Shown: positions 12,653 through 24,551 of the stretch, in pieces
How the letters are laid out: every line of letters starts with the position of its first letter
How positions within the stretch are numbered: position 1 is the first letter of the stretch
Source of the DNA: Sanghuangporus weigelae
Lineage: Eukaryota; Basidiomycota; Agaricomycetes; Hymenochaetales; Hymenochaetaceae
Assembly: GCA_033182465.1 (NCBI GenBank)
Contig: CP137319.1
Coordinates: forward strand, 2,418,001-2,482,000
Direction of reading: 5' to 3'
Length of the DNA: 64,000 nt
Notes under the pieces: model-generated
Told to the model about the DNA's origin: nothing
The model's database searches: none
The model's input: the letters and a program-made list of their open reading frames with translations, nothing else
Translations under genes and position numbers: made by a program

Positions 12653-13532
12653 GTCCTCCGCCACGAAGAGTCCAATTTAGTCGGTCCACATGAGCGAATG
12701 GATCGTTAAATCGTTTCTTTTGTATATCTATGTATTTGCCGTAGAGGATCCAAATATGTACACTCCTCGTTTTTATATCAGCAAGCAGATGAAGCGCAGA
12801 AAGATGAGGACACCGCCTCAGGAACACTGCCTAGACCTGCAGCATCTTGAAATAAACTTACATTACGTGACCTCAACGCCTCATGAATGCGTATGAATTG
12901 ACTTTCCAAAGCTTCATCGTTGTTCATCAAAGATATGGATATGGAATAACTCTCCTCGTGAGGACAGATTCAGAGAATATGAATCTGATGAGTTTCATGA
13001 ATGAACATAAAGGCGATGATACCGTATTATATAGACATTGATGGTTTTTTCGGTTCGAGGCGCCGCGAGCGTTCTTCCCAATGATGCCAGCTTCTTTCTG
13101 ATATTTTTGTTAGTTTAAATATCCACATTCGGATAATAAATATACTGATACGCATTTCAATCTAGGGGTTGCTTTTGTTATCGCTGCTATACTAGGCTTC
13201 TGAGGATGCTTGAATGAAAGTGCTCCTTGGAGCTTAAGCATCGTGTGAAATCATCCCAAGGGACAGAGTTCATTGCACTTTGAAAACCCATCACCTCAAC
13301 CCTATCTATGCTTGAGGATGCCTCTATCCATTTGTACTTTGAAAATGAATACAACGGCGAGAGATGATAAAACAAAGAGTCTACATTGCATCGCATCCGA
13401 GTGTATTGTGTATTCATTTATGGAGAAGTCGGGCTTCAGGCTTGCACAGCCACCGGAGCTTTTTGTTCACGGGCCAGAATAGACAAGGCCATCTCTTCTT
13501 TTCGACACAGCGTCTCGAGTAAGCAATCGTTA
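12653..13532. other. Intergenic region without visible gene
   Basis: AT-rich spacer after the monooxygenase. Short open frames here show no domain, signal or splice-supported extension. Confidence 0.5.
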
Positions 13533-13920
13533 CAGCGTGTTCAGAAAACCTTGACAGTGTCAACTTTTCATATATTTTTTTCGCTTAGCCTCGGCTGTCC
13601 GGTTTGGGAAAGCCGCACACTCACAACTTCCGCGTGAACCCGAATGATTTCGACACTATCTACTATGTTTAAGAGACACAATATAATACAATTCAGACTG
13701 GGAACTCTGTGTCCTGCACAGTGCATGACCTACTTAATACCAACATGGCTTGCAATGCTTGTCTCTGCCAGTATTGCAAGAGGGATGATAAGCTGTGGTG
13801 GGAAGTGTAATAGCATAACTGCACACAAAAATGGGCAGCCGAAGTTTTCCCATAAGGCAGGACCCTGAGCAAAAAATATATATGAAAAGTTGACACTGTC
13901 AAGGTTTTCTGAACACGCTG
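13533..13920. mobile_element. Tc1/mariner-type MITE
   Basis: A 388-bp element with terminal inverted repeats of about 44 matching bases beginning CAGCGTGTTCAGAAAACC at the left, and its reverse complement at the right. It is flanked on both sides by the dinucleotide TA (13531..13532 and 13921..13922), the target duplication of Tc1/mariner elements. No transposase frame is present, so it is non-autonomous. The near-identical ends suggest a fairly recent insertion. Confidence 0.85.
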
Positions 13921-14167
13921 TAACCAAATTGCAGCATGCAGAGCTTTGAGAGAATTTCTGAATATTCCTGAAAAGGAATGCCCATGATCATCCGTAATCA
14001 CCGCCTTCCACTGCCTCCGACCAGGCCTGAGCTCCTAAGTACTGGCAACCATGCCCAGGCGTGCGTGCCCTCAGCTTCCACTTCCGTACGCCCATTGTCA
14101 GTACTCCGCAGCAGGTCATGTCCCTTAGCCGACATCCACAGGTGAGTTTAAGCGCCTCAGCAGATGC

Positions 14168-14176
14168 TTCATATAA
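14168..14176 (+). promoter_or_regulatory. TATA-like box of tandem-family gene 1
   Basis: TTCATATAAG lies about 65 bp before the ATG at 14240. Confidence 0.4.
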
Positions 14177-14239
14177 GCCCTACCGTCTTCTTTGACGCCC
14201 TTGGGTCTCTTCCTCTCCGTCGCATGCTCATGAACAGCT

Positions 14240-15364
14240 ATGAAGGAAAAGTTCTCAGCTCGCAAGTATGCGTCTCGCAAGTTCACCGACATCATCCTGA
14301 ACGCTGCATCCAAATGGCCGAATTGGGATCCATCCATACCAATCGAGGTACGCTGATTTGGAAACTGACCAACTCTTCGCGTTCGGTCTGACGACCGCAT
14401 TGCCGATCAGGCTGGGGACTACGGTCGAGTCGATAGGAAATCGGGCCAGTTCGAGCGAGAGGGCAATATATACCGCGATCCCAATGTCGCTCATATCGCA
14501 TCACAATTCCCGCCATCGACGGGTCCGCGAGTCGACACTCACAGAATTCACTCAATGGACGTGAGGAGGGTTACTGTAGCCCCCGATGTGCACGCGTATG
14601 TGTTTCTTCTGTTAAAAGCAAGTCCAGAAAATCTTATCTTAGTGCAGAAACCTTCTTGGTGTGGCAGAGCCGACGATCAGCGGACAGTGGCAGTTTAGTC
14701 GCTCACGGGGCGCGCTCCTCCTGCTATACAAGTCGTATATCACGTCCGTCCCTAATGAATTGCTCACGGAGCTGAAAGACTCTGGATGGGCGAAGGGGAA
14801 GTGCGTCGTGACGCATGTTCAGTCGTGCTGCAGTTATTTCCTCTATCTATCTGATAGAAGTATTAAAACGTGCTTTGTTCTTGCACTATGTCGCTAACTT
14901 TACGATCTCTTTAGGCAGCGAAGTTATTAGTATCACTTTTCAAGCTGACGTCCCGCTTCCGATGGCACCAGGGGTCACTCCTGGCGCTGGAATCAGTACA
15001 GGCTGGCATTTCTCTGGTACTTCCGGGATCGTCCAAGAGGCCTTCCATGATGAACCCGTTTTCGTTCCCTTGTATCAACTCAAGGAGATAACGAAAAAGG
15101 ATGGGTGGAATCGCCGTAACCCCAGCCCCGATTCGGACTACGATGACGAGTAAGTCCTAGATACGTTTTTATCGAATGCCCGATTAAGTTTGCCTGAAAT
15201 AGTGTCGGTTGGGTCCCCGTGGAAGTACCGTGGCACCCGCTCGATGATGACGGGATCGAACTGACAGAAGAGTACTCGGTAAGACGGTTTACGAATTCTC
15301 ACTATTACGCTTTCGCTCATCATCTCTCTTTTGAAACCAGGGCAAATCTGACTCGGACTGGTAG
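14240..15364 (+). CDS. Tandem-family protein 1; possible gasdermin-like domain plus tail
   Basis: Six exons (14240..14347, 14411..14595, 14648..14859, 14915..15149, 15203..15278, 15341..15364) give 279 residues with consistent phases. I do not recognise the family with certainty. Seen: basic N-terminal helix, KFTDIILNAASKWPNWDP; a GDYGxxxxxxGxFxxEGN motif; SRGALLLLYKSYITSVP; a KGKCVVTHVQ strand; alternating-strand Gly-rich stretch; and a block ending EPVFVPLYQLKEI. An acidic linker (DSDYDD) and a tail WVPVEVPWHPLDDDG follow. No signal peptide is seen. The helix, paired strands and closing strand ending in a 'F.PLY.L' motif resemble the C-terminal half of gasdermin N-domains, and fungal gasdermins of the RCD-1/HET-Q1 group act in allorecognition cell death. 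That comparison is inference from pattern, not homology search. It is the first of three tandem copies. Confidence 0.7.
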
Positions 15365-16257
15365 GTATTATGCTGTTCGAAATGAAAACCCGTATCTGAA
15401 GCTTGTCCTTTTCTTTGTGTTGATGTTGCTAGATTTTTCTTTTGCAATTGTAGACGCGTGCCGTCGAACACCGGATACCACCGCGCCTTCGCGCTTGTCG
15501 TTTTGCTTTGCCAGTAGGTAGGCTGACCAGAAATTGGTCCATTGTACTTACTCGAGGATCGTCAGCAATGTACTATTATTTGTAGCCATCAGCAATTATA
15601 TTCCATCATCCGCGTAAAGGATACTTGCAAAGATTGATCCTGTATTACATAATTATTTGATCGGCCCCAATAACATAAATGTACTTCAAAACAGAATGTC
15701 TGTCTGTCCGAGCCAAGTAGTACTTCATACTTGGGTTTTCCAGTTCCAAGGATAATTATGTGTTGAACCGGATCTTAATACAGGAGCTTAAGCGGTGCTG
15801 TTCTCACTCACCTTAAGTATCAGGCACAATTGAGTCGGAGTCTAAAATGCAGTGACAATTTACAAATTACGGAACCAAGCCGGATTTTCCTGTCCTCTGT
15901 CTTCCTCCTCGTTGGACTTGAGCTTCCCGTGATTCCGCGCCCCATGGCAATGAAGGATGCAAAGCCGCCTTCCGAGGATGTCAAATACGTGTGAATGTAG
16001 GGCGCAGCTGACTCTATCCAGGGTTCTCCTGGTGCTTAGAAGTCCAAAGGGCGTCTACAGTAGCAAATGAACTGCAATCGAAATCGATTAAACATGCCGC
16101 TTGCCTCATTCATCGAGAGCCTCTTTCGAGTCGCGTGAACATGCCGGAATACAACTTCGGCACCGCCTTCATCGGGTTTGCTGGTGCTCATTGATCATCT
16201 GGCCGCAGCAGGAGAAGAAATAGCCTCACTTAGACGCATGACGTGAGCATCAAAGTC
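15365..16257. other. Spacer between tandem-family copies 1 and 2
   Basis: No supported gene. Short words resembling the region upstream of copy 1 suggest the spacer was duplicated with the gene, but I cannot align it fully by eye. Confidence 0.4.
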
Positions 16258-16267
16258 CTTTATATAT
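16258..16267 (+). promoter_or_regulatory. TATA box of tandem-family gene 2
   Basis: CTTTATATATC lies about 50 bp before the ATG at 16313, at a spacing like that of copy 1. Confidence 0.5.
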
Positions 16268-16312
16268 CGGCGCACCGGCTCACGATCTGTACCACCTTCC
16301 ACGCAGAAAGCA

Positions 16313-17530
16313 ATGGTCAGAAAGCACGCATCTCGCAAATACGTAGACCTCATCTGGGCAGCGTCATCCCTATGGGCGAACTGGGAACCGACCATTCGAA
16401 TGGAGGTGAGCCAAACCTCGTCTTGCTTTGCACGTGTCTTATGACGGCCCTATTTCAGGCAGGAGACTACGGCACGATCAATAAAAACTCGGGCCTGTTT
16501 GAATATGAGGGCAATGTTTATCATGACGGTGACCCCTCGCGCTCGATCGTTGCTTCAAAATACCCACCAGAAATCGGTCCTCAGATCGATCACCTCCAGT
16601 TTAATTCGATGGACACAAGGAAATTTGGCGTCGAACCTGACACGCACGCGTGAGTAATCTTCCCGTTGCACACAAATTCGGAGCAAGTTTCATTGCTTTC
16701 TAGGAACGTCTTTGGGATGGCTGAGCCAACGTTTGGCGGGCAATGGCAGTTTGGCAGTACCCGAGGCGCTCTGCTCCTCATGTATGAAACTCAAATTACC
16801 CGTGTTCCCAACGATTTACTCGCAGAGCTGAAGAAGTTAGACTGGACCCGAGAAAGGTACATCGTGACCCACGTCTACCGTTGCCGGGGCTATTTTTTAT
16901 ACCTTTCCGACAAAAGTTGTAGTAGTGTGTATTGTAATTTGCACAGAATGCTAACCTTATCTTTTTTTTTTTCTGGTAGGTAACGAAAAAGTCAGCGTTA
17001 ATTTCCGTGTGGACGCACCGATTGCTGTAGCCCCGGGAGTCACTCCGGGAGTTGGGCTTAAAGGATGCTGGCATGCAAACGGCCTTTCTGGGACTGTCCA
17101 GCGTGCTATTAACTCAGAACCTATGTTCGTCCCCTTGTATCAAGTAAAGAAACTAGGAAGGCGCTCTAAATGGTTCCGTCGTGATTCTGATCCATTCGAG
17201 GAGGACGAGGAGGAGGACGATGAGAATGAGAACGAGGAAAAGGAGAAAGAGGAGAAAGAGGAGAAAGAGGAGAAAGAGGAGAAAGAGGAGAAAGAAGAGG
17301 TGTTGGGCGATGAAGAGTAAGTTTTAAAATGCGAAATTAGGTCCGTTTGACTTTGTTCCAGCAGTGAAAGTTGGGTCCCCGTTGAGCTGCCATGGAACAC
17401 CCTTGATGATGATGGGCAAGAACTACTTGATGACTTCCTCGTGAGTCGAGAACAATAGGCTCTTTGTTGACTTTTGCTAATAATCCTCGCTCTTTGACAG
17501 CGCGAGTATGATACGGCGAAATGGAACTGA
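16313..17530 (+). CDS. Tandem-family protein 2; possible gasdermin-like domain plus tail
   Basis: Six exons (16313..16405, 16459..16649, 16704..16915, 16980..17316, 17362..17440, 17501..17530) give 313 residues. Exon order and phases are those of copy 1, and exon 3 has the same length (212 nt). Shared blocks: YVDLIWAASSLWANWEP, GDYGxxxxxxGxFxxEGN, RGALLLMYETQITRVPN, YIVTHVYRCRGYFLYLS, PGVTPGVGLKGCW and EPMFVPLYQVKKL, then tail SWVPVELPWNTLDDDG. It differs mainly in the linker, where a repeat expansion adds a long Glu/Lys run. The function is unknown. The gasdermin comparison made for copy 1 applies equally. The short exon 6 encodes a different C-terminus (REYDTAKWN). Confidence 0.7.
17206..17302 (+). 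repeat. In-frame GAGAAAGAG minisatellite
   Basis: About five to six copies of a 9-bp unit (GAGAAAGAG) preceded by GAG/GAC-rich sequence, all in frame within exon 4 of tandem-family gene 2. It encodes a Glu/Lys run between the folded N-domain and the conserved tail. The other two copies have a much shorter acidic linker here. Confidence 0.85.
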
Positions 17531-18784
17531 GCTTACTGTCTCGTACGATCTCTGTTCAGAACTTATCTTCTTGGCATCCCGTATGTACTTTTTGTAGACT
17601 CATAAACGAAGATTGATATCAGCGATTGAAATAAATCTCCTAGAATTAGTATCATGGTCTGACGAGCATATACATATTGTTCTTTCAATATCTTATTTAT
17701 GAAGGCTAGTAAGGATGATGTTTGGAGGATCGTTTATTGTCATGGAATGGGAGGCCTTTCTTTGAAGCCAAAGATTGTTTTAATCAAAAGAAGCACCATT
17801 TATACATCTAGGCAGACAGGAAGACTAAGAATACTACAGCAGCGAGGCTGTTCTTGGAACCTTGACTCGCCCAGAGTCTATCAGAAGTGGAGCATCCTCC
17901 GCACTAGCACTGCCTTATCGGAGAAAGCGAAGTTGTCCACCGTGAAAGACGGCAAATCGATTTCGAGTAATTAGCCAATAGTGATCTACTTCCTTCTGGC
18001 CCAGGCCTGATAGGTCACGGAACTCGAGTGTCCGTGCAAATACAGAACAGATGTGATTAATGGCAGAATGTCATGAAAGAATATAAGTGGCGCTTGTATC
18101 TCAGAAAATCGACGCACAGCACGGAAGAATCGCCATTCATCGATGCTAGTAGGAAGGTTCATTGCTTGCGTTCAACCTGTGTACTGGCTTGCGGTCTTGA
18201 TGTTACGTGTAAGAGCCTACTAAATCTGGCAAATCCCGAACTTTCCCACGCTTACCCTTAATATAGGTTGGTTCCGGTCTCTGCCTTACCTCACGGAAGC
18301 AAAAACATGCCTGATCCTCGAGCAACTGGATGCTGGCTCTTATCGCAATGTATTTTCCAGAAAGACGAAGATGAAGGCGATGAGCTGCTTTGAACGACTG
18401 ATCCTATCCTGTGTACACCTGTCGATGCTAGCAGCCCTACGGAATGAAATCAGATACGACACCGGCAATGCCTCGCTCACACCCTTCTTCTGAGCTCGAA
18501 TCCTGTGCCCCATTTCCTAGGAAGATAGTAGATGCCAAATTTGCCATGCCTCTTCATTGCATCGTGAAGTCAATTTCACAGCCTTCACAGGGGGTTGTGC
18601 TTTGGGATCTCAGGATGAGCCTTGCATCCTCTTGTATGGCTGGTTCATCTGTTCCACCGCCTCGAACCCAAACATGACTTCAGATTTTACGTTTATAATC
18701 GAATATGAGCGTCTACCGGGTGCGTAAAGATGCGGGTAACTCGTTCACGAAGGACCATCACGGATCCTACCCCTATAGAAACCA
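17531..18784. other. Spacer between tandem-family copies 2 and 3
   Basis: No gene supported. Small frames such as that at 17699 lack domains and splice-supported extension. Confidence 0.4.
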
Positions 18785-19904
18785 ATGGTCTTGCTTACGA
18801 GGAAACTAGCATCATGCAAGTTCATCGACCTCATCAATTTAGCCGCGTTCAAATGGACAAATTGGGATCCAGCCATTCCGATCGAGGTAAGTTCTAGTGT
18901 GTTTGCCAAGTATCACGAGGATGTTCTTATGATCAATTCAGCCAGGAGACTATGGTGCAGTCGACAGGGACACTGGTCAATTCCAAAAGGAAGGGAACAT
19001 CCTTCCGCGAGGTTGAAATTGCCGACATAGTCTCAAAATATTCCTTAATAACGGGACCTCGGGTCGACGATTACATTATCCAGTCCCTCAATGTGAAGTC
19101 TATTAAAGTTGCCCCCGATGCACATGCGTAAGTCGCTTTCGTATCGAAATCAATTCCAGCAGGCTCATTACTATCTAGAAGCGCTCCAAGGATAGCCGGG
19201 CCAACATACGGTGGACAGTGGCAATCCGGGAGCAAGCGGGGCGCTCTCCTGTTATACGGATCGCGCATCACTAGACTCCCAGAGGAGCTATTTGAGGAGC
19301 TCAAGGAAACCAAATAGGGGCACGCAAAACACATCGTGTCGCACATTCACTTGTGTCCTGCTTATGCTCTTTACCTTTCTGACAGAAGTAAATGCATGAA
19401 TGTGTGATCGAAACTGTGCTGTACGCTAATTTGAAATTCGCAGATAATGAAACTGTTGCGATAAATCTGCGTGCGGATGTCCCGCTCGGACCAGCTCCGG
19501 GCGTTGGAATTAACGCAAGCTGGACTGCCAGTGGAATTTCTGGAACTTTCCAACGAGCGTGCGCAGACGAGTCCGTGTTCGTACCGCTTTATCAGGTTAA
19601 AGAAGTTAAGAAGCGTAGGGGAAGAAGGCGTCAGAGCCTTGACCCGCTTAGCGATGACAAGGAAGAGTGGGTCCTAGATGATTGCATATCATTGAAGCTC
19701 TCACTGACTCACATCAACCTTGATAGTTGGGTTCCCATCGAAGTCCCATGGAATATCCTTGACGATGATGGGAAGGAAATGGCCGATGTATCGGTGAGCG
19801 AGGCATCATTCCGTCAATGCTTGTATACTCTCATTATTAATGTACGCCGGAAGGATGATGTCTCGGACCTAGAAGAAGAGCGCTACTTTCAGAATGAGAT
19901 TTAA
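18785..19904 (+). pseudogene. Tandem-family copy 3, decayed
   Basis: The same block order as copies 1 and 2 can be followed: KFIDLINLAAFKWTNWDP, GDYGxxxxxxGxFxxEGN, the RGALLLYGSRITRLP block, the CPAYALYLSDRS block, PGVGINASW, ESVFVPLYQVKEV and the tail SWVPIEVPWNILDDDG. The gene is no longer continuously readable; I count about two breaks. The C-terminal half is well preserved, so loss of function looks recent, or a shorter product may still be made. The family may be pore-forming (see copy 1), so the single changes are not listed. Confidence 0.65.
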
Positions 19905-22900
19905 TTATTGGCTCTCATGCCGAAGGATTACTGCAATACTGCATTTATTGGTTTCAATTTATAAACTCCATCTTGGGAATTAATACCAACGACCTTGTCT
20001 CTGTCTAATGACCGCGTCAAACCTTTGACTTTCAACTTCTATCCACAACATGATCATTTTCTTGTGCGTGATTTAACCAAGTCTCTTGTAATACTACACC
20101 TGTTCTCTTTTGGAATTCAATCACGCCTCTGCCTTGATCCTGGCCATTTATATAAGAATATTATTGCTAGCTAGTATTCAAGTAAAAGAGTGTTGGTCAA
20201 TCATGAGAAAATCCTTTCTTTGGTTAATGAAATGAGATTCGTATTCCTGAAGAGTTGCTAAAGACACATAGTCTTTGAAATACTAATCGGGTGTTTACTT
20301 CTTGTCCAGCTCTGAGACAATGTACATTCGCCTTCGCCGCAGTGGGTAATGAAGAGTTTCAGCGGCACCGAGATGACCCCCGAAATGCACATTGAGATTC
20401 TAGAGTTTCTCTAGCACAGAAATTTATAGTCTCCCTTACAGCGAAACACACGACAAATTCTTATGTCAATCTGCCTTTCGGGAATTATTTCGATGCCATC
20501 GGGTCTTCAATTGCCCACTGTACGCCTGTCTGCTGGCTGACTCCGACTCTGCAAAAGGCTCTACGTCACGATAGCTAGAGATCAACGGACCTCGAGGCTT
20601 CATTTCCTGCTCGTTCCTGTTGTCGACAGGTACTGATTTTACAGTGTTTATGTCGTGTGCGACTACAGTGTGAGGTACCACGTGTCGAACTCTCGGTGGA
20701 GGCCGTAGTTCAGAGAGTTTCTTTGTCAGAGATTTTTTTTGTATACAAGTAATAAAGTTATGCTATTTTCCGTGGGTTTTGATGACCCATCAAAAAAACC
20801 TGTTTTAGCTGCATCTGATGGCCTTACCAATAAATAAAATGAATTTTCAATCATTTAAATTATTTGTTTCAATTTGCTCGGTCAAATTTATAAACCTCAA
20901 GATAGAATTTTCTAAAAATGCAGGTTCTGTTCCTATTGCCTCTATCTACTCCCTAAAACACTTTTCATGGTGGAGGAGATTTACAATTGCAAATCTACGC
21001 GACCGGAGATGTCGCTTTTAGCTGCTTCGGACTGTACCAACACTGGGTCTCAAAAACCTGGTGGTATAACTCTTGTCTGGAACTAATCCAGTGCAAGTCG
21101 TCTCATTGTCTCGTCGCCTCGTGCAAGATCATAAAGAAGTTGATGCTGCGCAGGATTATAGAAAAATTGATTTTAATGTGCTTACGCAGTCTTTTCAGAT
21201 TGGTTGATCGGTTGATGAGAAATCTTTTCCCATGCAACGATCACGTGTCAAGTGTCAAGTGTCGATTTGTGAAAAATACCCGTGAGGGTAAAATTCCAAA
21301 AAACCTCGTAACCAGTAAAAGGAAACTCTAAATCTCCGCTCCACCGAACGGTACTCCACAGATTTCGTGTAATCTCGCGTTCGTCAACGTGTCGGCCTCC
21401 AACGACTTCCTGATATTTTTGCGTTTATCTGTCAATAGAGAGTAATATCGGTCTTTAGCCACTCTAACCTAAATCCAGTTGTTCAAAGGAGTTCAGGTGG
21501 AGTTATCATTTTATCTTCTGTTCTGCGAATCGGCATTTGATGCGATAGCTAAGCCCCCGACTCGGAGGATGGATAACAAATCGCTGCGGCCGCGTCTGCT
21601 CTCGATGCCTATAAACAGAAGTGGATATTCTTAACCTAAAAGGTTCTGTGCTCGGCTTGAATATGAGAAAACCGAGGATAAGCGAAAAATCTTGATGAAT
21701 GAACTGGACCCGTATAGTTCAGAAGACACGGCCCGTCACCAAAACGTGCACGGAGTCTTGTTTGATGCGGGTCTTGCATTCGGGAGCAGCCATAAGGCGA
21801 ATTCTTATAGTATGCATTATACGATTGCAACGGAACATCGTCCCGACGCCACTTCAACATGCTTTGAAGGATTGTGAGAAGCAGGTCATATTATCAAACG
21901 ACGCCGACTCGGCATTGTCAATTGGGGACATCTCAGTGGCAGAATACTATTTGAATGGTATGTGGCGGATCGCTTTTGATAGGCTCCAAGACAAAATCAC
22001 TTGGAATCTACCACTCTTTGACTGCAGAGTATTTTGGCCTCCCGAAGATCGGTTTTAATGAACTCAGTCGTGGACGTATTGTCATCGTTGCTATTATATG
22101 AGCTTATCAGACGCTACAAGTACGATCGTCATCGGTGCTTCGTGTCTTTCTGAGTTGGTCACCACGAAGAGCTGACAACTTCTTCACGATGCCGCCGCAA
22201 CACTCGCTGCTCTAGATCCACGTTTCAGCCGATCATTGCTGGTGTGATTCATGAATCACCCCTTGCCAGAAGTTTCGTCTTAGTCATTATCAGCGACACA
22301 GAAGCCGACCTCTTATATGGAAGATGGAAGAGAGTAAGTGTGCCTTAACTCGGCTACTTACTCTTTCCTATATAAGGCAGAATGACCACTTAAGGTTGGT
22401 CGAGAAGTCTTCCGACCGAGACCAGTACTGTTTTGAAGAGGGTGGCCAAGGTGCGTCGCATCGCGTGAATAACTACCAGTCATATGATGACGGAATACCA
22501 CCAGACTATATTCTTCCGCCAGAATCGGTGCTCGAGAATCTCTACGTCTAGCGTACGTGATTTGTTTCGCCCCTGAATTCTCTCGCGGTCTTCGGGAGTC
22601 AGGGAAATGTAGATGCAGTTATTTGTTTCGCGGATTTTTTTAGGGTTTTGAAACATACGCTGAAGATATTTCATGGAGCGACTTTATCTCTGTTTCCCAC
22701 CGCTGCGGGCCCGGAATACAGTTTTCAGCTTTCGGGCGCGTCATGTCTATAATATGCTATCTACTAAGCTCAACCTCTCAGCTGGATTCAAATGGTATGC
22801 CGGAGCGGATGCGATTGATTGTAGCGCTTAAAAGGCTCTACTTCTCAAAAGCTAGGATCTCCTACCCCTCCTCGTTTGCGCGATAGCTTTGTGCAGGGTT
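19905..22900. other. 3-kb gene-poor stretch
   Basis: AT-rich sequence with scattered short frames (for example 21699..22058 and 22324..22551) that show no domain or consistent splice structure. Some may be remnants of a decayed gene around 21.6-22.6 kb, since plausible coding composition is seen there, but I cannot support a model. Confidence 0.4.
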
Positions 22901-24551
22901 ATGGCGACTATAGCTTCTAAGCTCTTAATTTTCTTCTGGGCGTTTTCAACATTCGGTTCTTTGCTCTCTGTTGCGCAGTGTATTGAGCCATCAATTCGTC
23001 GCGAATGGCGCCAAATCAGCACTGAGGAGAAGTCCGCTTGGATCTCAGCTGTCAAGGTTTGGGATCTACGGCATTCTTTTGATCTTTGAGCGCTAATCTC
23101 GCGCATTTAGTGCCTTACGACCTTCCCCCACACCGACTCGCTCGCCCCGTCTGTTGACCCATCCCTTTCGCAAATACCACCTGTGAATACTTCGTCGACG
23201 TATTATGATGGTATGCGGCTGTACAGACTTTATACGTATCACAGGCAATGGACTATCTTCCCGTAGACTTTGTCTATATGCATATGGATCTCAATATCAG
23301 GGTATGCTCCAAAAATAACGTGCATGGCCACTGACGTATTTTCGCTTTTAAAGATACATTCGACCGGTTATTTTCTTCCTTTCCACCGATGGTATGTTGC
23401 AGTATATGAGCAGGACCTGAAGGAGAAGTGCAATTATATGGGCGTATCACCATACTGGAATTGGTCGATTGGTATCAAATAATAATAAATGCTAACTTCG
23501 TTCATTTCCGCTCAAACACCCGGTTTTATAGACTCTACGGATGTCTTTGACTCAGACTTCTTCAAAGACTCGGATCCCACGAGTGGTTTGGGAGGTTGGG
23601 GAGATCCGAGCAAGGATTTCAGCGTAACAGATGGGGCTTTCAGCGACTTCATGGTCGCTTACCCCAACCCGCACATCTTACGCCGCAATTTCTCTGTACA
23701 ACCGTGGTCGTACGTAGGGGATCTTAACGGATTCAACACCTATCCGGAGACGTATGCAAACGCGACTTTTACTCCTGACGTGATAAGTGCGATGATAAAC
23801 GGGTATATCGGAGATTATGTCGGATTCCAGGCGGACTTTGAGAAGGCGCAAGGGGCACATGGTACGTATCATGCCTTTTTTCAGGTTTTCATGTTATTTA
23901 CGAAAAAGTTCTGGCTTCTTGGTTGAAATTGTTGCAATAGCTGCGGTCCACCTTATGATGGAAGGGTAATTATTACTGTCCCGGCGCTTGATGGGTGTCC
24001 GGCTTTCTTACTAAACGTTTTGCCTGTGTGGTTTTCAGTGACCTCGGTGGCACGTGTCCTCAAGGTGCTTACGCGGGCTGTCCAGCAGGCAATAGTCCAA
24101 CATGGTCCGCGAATGGTAGGCACTGTATTTCATGTAGTCTGAATTATCTAATCTGAGCATTTCAGAGCCACTTTTCTGGATGCATCATGCGGTGCGTCTG
24201 AGCCATGAGTCTGTTCAGTTGCTCGACCCGGAAGAAACTGATGTATTCGTATAGATGGTCGACAAGGTGTGGTACGACTGGCAGAACGCCAACCCAGAGA
24301 ACTTCTGGGCCTTCTTCGGCGGTGCTACGTCAGCGCTGCAGAACGTGAGCTACGCGGATATGTACCCTAATGGTGGACCGCCGTTCCTTTCCGTATGACC
24401 TTCTTCTTCATCCTGGGCTGCTATGTGCCTTTCTCCTTACATGTCTTGACAGATTAACGACACGATTCCGGCCGATGGATTATTCAACGAGACGACGATT
24501 TATAATGTTATGAATACTACGGGAGGCTATTTATGCTATGTTTACGAATAA
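22901..24551 (+). CDS. Secreted tyrosinase (common central domain)
   Basis: Ten exons: 22901..23056, 23111..23210, 23267..23301, 23354..23471, 23532..23861, 23941..23965, 24039..24115, 24166..24191, 24255..24392 and 24453..24551. Phases agree and give 367 residues. A signal peptide precedes ...SVAQCIEPSIR. The CuA site is spread over DDFVYMHMD and IHSTGYFLPFHRWY; CuB over GAHAAVHLMMEGDLGG and EPLFWMHHAMVDKVWYDW. These six or more histidines are those of type-3 copper proteins. It should oxidise phenols to catechols and quinones, with roles in melanin or wall cross-linking. The protein is short and secreted, unlike the longer intracellular mushroom PPO tyrosinases with a C-terminal lid domain. 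ATG 22901 is chosen because it opens the hydrophobic leader. Confidence 0.92.

Noticed and set aside
17140-17400. Ser/Phe-rich minus-strand frame over the minisatellite
   Set aside because: Produced by reading the GAGAAAGAG repeat backwards.
23267-23353. Apparent frameshift in the tyrosinase between exons 3 and 4
   Set aside because: Recounting shows three G residues at the exon end (ATC AGG then GTATGC), which restores phase 0; the gene is continuous.
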